Both the position numbers and the translations under genes were made by a program. A stretch of 8,290 bases of DNA, from the NCBI GenBank assembly GCA_030151165.1, contig JASLEM010000261.1:1-8290 (forward strand). Reading direction: 5' to 3'. Shown here piece after piece: positions 4,783 to 8,290 of the stretch (the first letter of the stretch is position 1; each line of letters starts with the position of its first letter). The notes below the pieces were generated by a model. The model searched no databases. It saw only the letters and a program-made list of their open reading frames with translations, and had not been told where the DNA came from. This DNA is from Burkholderiaceae bacterium (GTDB lineage Bacteria; Pseudomonadota; Gammaproteobacteria; Burkholderiales; Burkholderiaceae).

Positions 4783-7620
4783 TCATTCGACGGCCTTGAG
4801 CGCCTTCATCGCCGCCGTCAACGTCTGCCGGCAGGCCGCGTAGTCGGCCCACGGGTCGGCCGCCTGGAACGAGAGGCGGTCGCGCGCGGTATCGATCGTC
4901 CAGTGCGCGCCGCTCTTCAACGTGTCGAGCTCGCTCCACGCGACGGGCAACGACACGCCCAGCCCCCGCCGCGCCAGCGACGAGAACGCGGCGGCGGAGG
5001 TCGCGTTGAAGCCGATGCGCAGGTAGTCGACGAAGATCTTGCCGATGCGGTTCGACGGCCCGCTCTTCGCGACGAAGCGCTGCGGGATCGTGCGCGCGAG
5101 GTGCTGCACGACCTGTTGCGAGAACGCCTTGACGGTGTCGTAGTCGAGCCGCGCGGCCATCGGCACGACGACGTGCAGCCCCTTGCCGCCGCTGGTCTTG
5201 AGCCAGCAGCGCAGCCCCAGCTCCTCGAGCATCGCGTGCAGCAGCTGCGCGCCTTCGCGCACGGCCGCGAACTCGACGCCTTCGCCGGGGTCGAGGTCGA
5301 AGATCATGCGGTCCGGTTTCGCGATCGTGCGCTTGACCGAATTCCAGGTGTGGAACTCGATCACGTTCATCTGCGCGGCGGCGATCAACGCCTTCGCGCT
5401 CGGCACCTCGAGCAGCGGCCCGTGGCCTTCCCACAGGCCGGGCAGCTCCTTCATGCCGGGCATCGTGCGCACGTCGGCGTGCTTCTGGAAGAACAGCTCG
5501 CCGCCGACGCCTTCGGGCGCGCGCACCAGCGACGCGGGACGCGCCTTCAGGTGCGGCAGCATCCACTCGGCGATGCTCTCGTAGTAGCGCGCGAGGTCGA
5601 GCTTCGTGTGGCCGGTCGACGCGTCGATCACGCGATCCGGATGCGTGATGCGGACGCCGTCGACCTCGGCCTCGCCCGGCGTCGCGTGCGCTTTCGGCGC
5701 TGCCTTCCTCGTCGATGCCGACGCGCTCTTCGCCGTGGTGGCGCTCATCGTGGCGTGCAGGGCCATCTCGGTCTCCGCGTCGGGCGTCGCCCGGGTTCGT
5801 GATGTCTTCGAGGCCGGCGCCGCGGCCTGCTTGGCCGTCGATTTCGCGACCTCGCGCACGACCGCCCGCGCCGGCTTGTCCTCGCGCAGGCCCTGGTACG
5901 ACGCGTGGCGCACGCTGCCGTCGGGCGTCCATTCGGCGAAGGCGATCTCGGCGACGAGCACCGGCTTGACCCAGTGATCCTGCGCGGCCGGTTTCGTCAG
6001 CCAGCGCGTCGATCGCGCGGTGCCGGCGGGGAAGGGCGAGGTCTTCGCGACGAGTTTCGCGAGCTTGCTGCGCAGGTCGACGGCGTCCTCCGAGCTCCAG
6101 CCCGTGCCGACGCGCCCGGCGTACTGCAGCACGCCCTGGTCGTCGTAATACCCGAGTGCGAGCGCGCCGACGGCCTTCGCGTTGTCGCTGCGATCCGAGA
6201 AGCCGCCGATGACGAACTCCTGGCGCGCCTGGCACTTGAGCTTGAGCCAGTCGGTGGAGCGTGCCGATGTGTAGGCACCGTCGCGCCGCTTCGCGATCAC
6301 GCCCTCGAGCTGCATCGCGCACGCGCTCTCGAGCACCTGCGCGGCACTGGCCGGGAAGTCGTCGCTGAAGCGGATGCGGTCGCCGGCGTGGGCGTCGACG
6401 ACCTGCTTCAGCAACGCGCGGCGCGCGTGCAGCGGCACGTCGCGCAGGTCGTGGCCGTTCGCGAACGGGATGTCGAAGACGTAGTAGACGATCGCGTCGA
6501 CGTTCGAGCCGTCCAGCGCCTTCTGCAGCGCGTTGAAGCGCGGCCGGCCGTCGGCGTCGAGCACCACGGCCTCGCCGTCGAGCCACGCGTTGTCGAGGCC
6601 CAGCGCGGCGAGTTCGTCGGCGAGCGGGCGCAGCTTGTGCGTCCAGTCGTGGCCGCCGCGCGTGGTGATCGCCGCGCGGCCCTTCGCGAGCCGCGTCATC
6701 AGGCGATAGCCGTCGAACTTGATCTCGTAGAGCCAGCCGTCGCCGGTCGGCACGGTCTTCGACAACGTGGCGAGCTGCGGCGACAGCGTCTCGGGCAGCG
6801 CGGCCTTGCGCGCGCCGTCGATGGCGGCGACGTCGACGCCGCCGCTCGACGCCGTGCGTGTCGATCGTGGCGTCTTCTTCGCTGACTTCGCTGTCTTCGC
6901 GACCTTCGCCGTGGCCTGGTCGGCCGACGCCTCGCCGCGGATCAACGTGGCCGCGCCGGCGGGGTCGAGCGGCTTCAAGGGCTTCGCGATCACGCTGTCC
7001 GGCAGCGCATGGACGACGTCGTACGCCGCATGCGGCCGCTCCCACTCGTCGTGCTTCTTGAACAGCAGCCATGGCTCCTGGCGCTCGCCGGGCTTGGCGA
7101 TCTTGACGAGCTCCCACAGCCCCGCGAGCTTGCGGCCGTGCAGGCGGAACACCAGCTTGCCGGCCTTCATGCCGGCGCGCGGGTCGCCGACCGGCTCCCA
7201 CGTGCCGTTGTCCCAGACGATCACCGTGCCCGCGCCGTACTGGCCGGGCGGGATCGTGCCTTCGAAGCCGCCGTACGCGACCGGGTGATCCTCGACATGC
7301 ACCGCCAGCCGCTTCTCCTTCGGATCGAGGCTGGGGCCTTTCGGCACGGCCCAGGACAGCAGCACGCCGTCGAGTTCCAGGCGGAAGTCGTAGTGCAGCC
7401 GCGTCGCGTCGTGCTTCTGGATCACGAACGATCGCTGCTTGCCCGGCTTGACGCGCACGGGGCCCGGCTCGGACGTGATCGTGAAATCGCGCTTGGCCTG
7501 GTAGCGGGCCAGGGGCGCGCCATCATCGGCCGCCGGCTTCGCGCGGGCGCGCTTGGCGGGCGCGGCCGCGCGCGTCACGCGGCGCGCGCGCGAGGTCGAG
7601 GTGCGAGGGGCGGTCGGCAT
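4783..7620 (-). CDS. ligD: Multifunctional ATP-dependent DNA ligase LigD (phosphoesterase-ligase-polymerase)
   Basis: LigD processes and seals double-strand breaks in Ku-dependent end joining. The 945 residues hold three domains. The 3'-phosphoesterase domain is at about 38-200, with KHDATRLHYDFR (His70, His76, Asp78) and HVEDHP (His112). The ATP-dependent ligase is at about 278-470, with nucleotidyl Lys301 in KFDGYR, EGVIAKR (439-445) and motif V DWLKLK (457-462), followed by an OB fold to about 585. The primase-type polymerase is at about 652-945, with metal ligands Asp775 and Asp777 (FDLDPGEG) and Asp865 (FVDYLR). This order matches Pseudomonas LigD (about 840 residues); the extra length comes from a basic N-terminus and Lys/Ala-rich linkers at about 222-262 and 585-650. 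All key residues seen are intact. The ATG at 7620 is the only ATG start; GTG at codon 15 is the only alternative noticed. No Shine-Dalgarno is visible. It lies 36 bases after ku in the same direction. Confidence 0.96.
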   Translation of the reverse strand: MPTAPRTSTSRARRVTRAAAPAKRARAKPAADDGAPLARYQAKRDFTITSEPGPVRVKPGKQRSFVIQKHDATRLHYDFRLELDGVLLSWAVPKGPSLDPKEKRLAVHVEDHPVAYGGFEGTIPPGQYGAGTVIVWDNGTWEPVGDPRAGMKAGKLVFRLHGRKLAGLWELVKIAKPGERQEPWLLFKKHDEWERPHAAYDVVHALPDSVIAKPLKPLDPAGAATLIRGEASADQATAKVAKTAKSAKKTPRSTRTASSGGVDVAAIDGARKAALPETLSPQLATLSKTVPTGDGWLYEIKFDGYRLMTRLAKGRAAITTRGGHDWTHKLRPLADELAALGLDNAWLDGEAVVLDADGRPRFNALQKALDGSNVDAIVYYVFDIPFANGHDLRDVPLHARRALLKQVVDAHAGDRIRFSDDFPASAAQVLESACAMQLEGVIAKRRDGAYTSARSTDWLKLKCQARQEFVIGGFSDRSDNAKAVGALALGYYDDQGVLQYAGRVGTGWSSEDAVDLRSKLAKLVAKTSPFPAGTARSTRWLTKPAAQDHWVKPVLVAEIAFAEWTPDGSVRHASYQGLREDKPARAVVREVAKSTAKQAAAPASKTSRTRATPDAETEMALHATMSATTAKSASASTRKAAPKAHATPGEAEVDGVRITHPDRVIDASTGHTKLDLARYYESIAEWMLPHLKARPASLVRAPEGVGGELFFQKHADVRTMPGMKELPGLWEGHGPLLEVPSAKALIAAAQMNVIEFHTWNSVKRTIAKPDRMIFDLDPGEGVEFAAVREGAQLLHAMLEELGLRCWLKTSGGKGLHVVVPMAARLDYDTVKAFSQQVVQHLARTIPQRFVAKSGPSNRIGKIFVDYLRIGFNATSAAAFSSLARRGLGVSLPVAWSELDTLKSGAHWTIDTARDRLSFQAADPWADYAACRQTLTAAMKALKAVE
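6874..6909 (-). repeat. Four 9-base tandem units coding AKx in the LigD linker
   Basis: Residues 238-249 of LigD read AKVAKTAKSAKK, four tandem copies of Ala-Lys-x. At DNA level the 9-base units share CTTCGC on the plus strand. They sit in the flexible linker between the phosphoesterase and ligase domains. Such short in-frame repeats can gain or lose units without breaking the frame, so linker length may vary between strains. Confidence 0.6.
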
Positions 7621-7630
7621 GCAACGGCAG

Positions 7631-7647
7631 CGGCATTCGACATGCCG
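7631..7647 (-). other. Small hairpin between ku and ligD
   Basis: CGGCAT (7631-7636) and ATGCCG (7642-7647) are inverted copies around a 5-base loop. They fill the position just upstream of the ligD start, where a Shine-Dalgarno would be expected but is absent. The stem could tune ligD translation relative to ku; only the inverted repeat itself is directly visible. Confidence 0.35.
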
Positions 7648-7656
7648 AGCGCGGCC

Positions 7657-8290
7657 TCAGGCGCGCTTGCGCGCGAGCGAGGGCGTGCCCTTGGCACGCG
7701 TCGCCGGCGCGGCTTTTTTCGCCGGCGCCTTCTTCGCGGCGGCCTTGGCCGGAGCTTTCGCCGCGGTCTTGCGTGCGGGCTTCGCGTCGGCCTCGGCCTC
7801 GGCGTCCAGCTCGGCCTCCGCGGCCTGCTTGCGCTTGCCCAGGCTGTTCCTGAGCAGCGCGGTCAGGTCGACCACGTTCGACGGCGCCGACGCGTCCATC
7901 GGCGACTCGATCGGCGTGACCTCGTGCGTCTTGCCGGCGGCGACCTTGGCCCGGATCAGCTTGGTGATCGCCTCGGCGAAGTGGTCGTGGTAGGTCTCGG
8001 CCTTCCACTTGACGGTCAGCTCGGAGACCAGCTGCCTGGCCATCTTCAGCTCGGTGTCCTTGATGCTCGCGGCGGCCTTGCCCGCCTCGGGGATGCGCAG
8101 CTCGTCCCACTTTCGCACCTCGGTGGCCCAGCGCAAGGTGTTGAGCACCAGCATCGGGCCGTCGGGCATCAGCGCGGCCAGGTGCTCCTTGGTGTGCATG
8201 ACGACGCGCGCGATGCCGATCACGCCGTGCGCGATCATCGCCTCGCGCAGCAGCGCGTAGACCTTGTCGGCCTTGGCGATGGGCTCGAGG
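7657..8290 (-). CDS. ku: Non-homologous end-joining protein Ku, C-terminal part (cut by right window edge)
   Basis: Ku forms a homodimeric ring on double-strand DNA ends, shields them and recruits LigD. The visible 210 residues are the C-terminal part; the frame is open to the right edge (LEPIAKADKVYALLREAM at the edge), so perhaps a third of the usual roughly 300-residue protein is missing. The core is recognisable from VIGIARVVMHTKEHLAALMP (visible residues about 23-42), the YHDHFAEAITKLIRAKVAAGK helix (about 100-120) and NVVDLTALLRNSLG (about 138-151), the usual end of the bacterial Ku core. A tail of about 55 residues follows: an acidic Glu/Asp/Ala patch, then a Lys/Ala/Pro-rich stretch resembling histone H1, ending LARKRA. 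Such basic tails in bacterial Ku bind DNA. ligD follows after 36 bases in the same direction, the classic two-gene operon. The ku promoter lies outside the window. Confidence 0.95.
   Translation of the reverse strand, partial: LEPIAKADKVYALLREAMIAHGVIGIARVVMHTKEHLAALMPDGPMLVLNTLRWATEVRKWDELRIPEAGKAAASIKDTELKMARQLVSELTVKWKAETYHDHFAEAITKLIRAKVAAGKTHEVTPIESPMDASAPSNVVDLTALLRNSLGKRKQAAEAELDAEAEADAKPARKTAAKAPAKAAAKKAPAKKAAPATRAKGTPSLARKRA

Noticed and set aside
5905..6885. Plus-strand open frame of 326 codons antisense to ligD
   Set aside because: Composition and position mark it as a shadow of ligD; no ribosome binding site or motif.
4724..7201. Second minus-strand frame of 825 codons inside ligD
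   Set aside because: It overlaps the LigD frame, whose three domains and catalytic residues are intact; the alternative product is arginine/alanine-rich with no recognisable domain.
7523..8110. Minus-strand frame overlapping ku and the ligD start
   Set aside because: Low-complexity Arg/Gly/Ala product in a shifted frame of ku, which has strong family motifs; not a gene.
1..8290. CRISPR array, transposon ends, phage genes or tRNA
   Set aside because: No regularly spaced long repeats, terminal inverted repeats with a transposase, integrase or cloverleaf-like stretch were seen; all long regions are accounted for by ordinary chromosomal genes.

Overview
The window is very GC-rich chromosomal DNA with GC-ending codons throughout. 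Its gene content (a glycine-rich SSB ending in DDDIPF, a PEP-CTERM exported protein, a DUF1800/DUF1501 pair, and a Ku/LigD repair operon) fits a betaproteobacterium, most likely an environmental member of the Burkholderiales. That placement is inferred from protein style, not from a marker gene. No rRNA, tRNA, CRISPR array, insertion sequence or phage gene was seen.

Layout, left to right. (1) Positions 1-2017, minus strand: a two-gene unit with a DUF1800 lipoprotein followed 5 bases later by a DUF1501 protein with a twin-arginine-like leader, which runs off the left edge. (2) 2018-2249: a divergent intergenic region with a candidate promoter and short repeats. (3) 2250-2756, plus strand: a small single-domain cupin. 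(4) 2776-3138, minus strand: a 120-residue protein I do not recognise, converging on the cupin; one hairpin contains both stop codons. (5) 3329-3856, plus strand: ssb, followed by a strong stem-loop terminator. (6) 3951-4550, minus strand: a PEP-CTERM exported protein. (7) 4551-4782: a gene-free stretch rich in palindromes. (8) 4783-8290, minus strand: ku (its 5' end lies off the right edge) followed by ligD.

How the genes work together. Ku and LigD form the bacterial two-component non-homologous end-joining system: Ku binds double-strand ends and recruits LigD, which carries phosphoesterase, ligase and polymerase domains. SSB is also a DNA-maintenance protein but has its own transcription unit, so its closeness may be chance. 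The DUF1800/DUF1501 pair and the PEP-CTERM protein are envelope or exported proteins. The cupin and the 120-residue protein have no assigned role.

I found no convincing undescribed multi-gene system. The best second looks are the DUF1800/DUF1501 exported pair, the lysine/alanine-rich extensions shared by Ku and LigD, the shared stop-codon hairpin at 2753-2779, and the unrecognised 120-residue protein.
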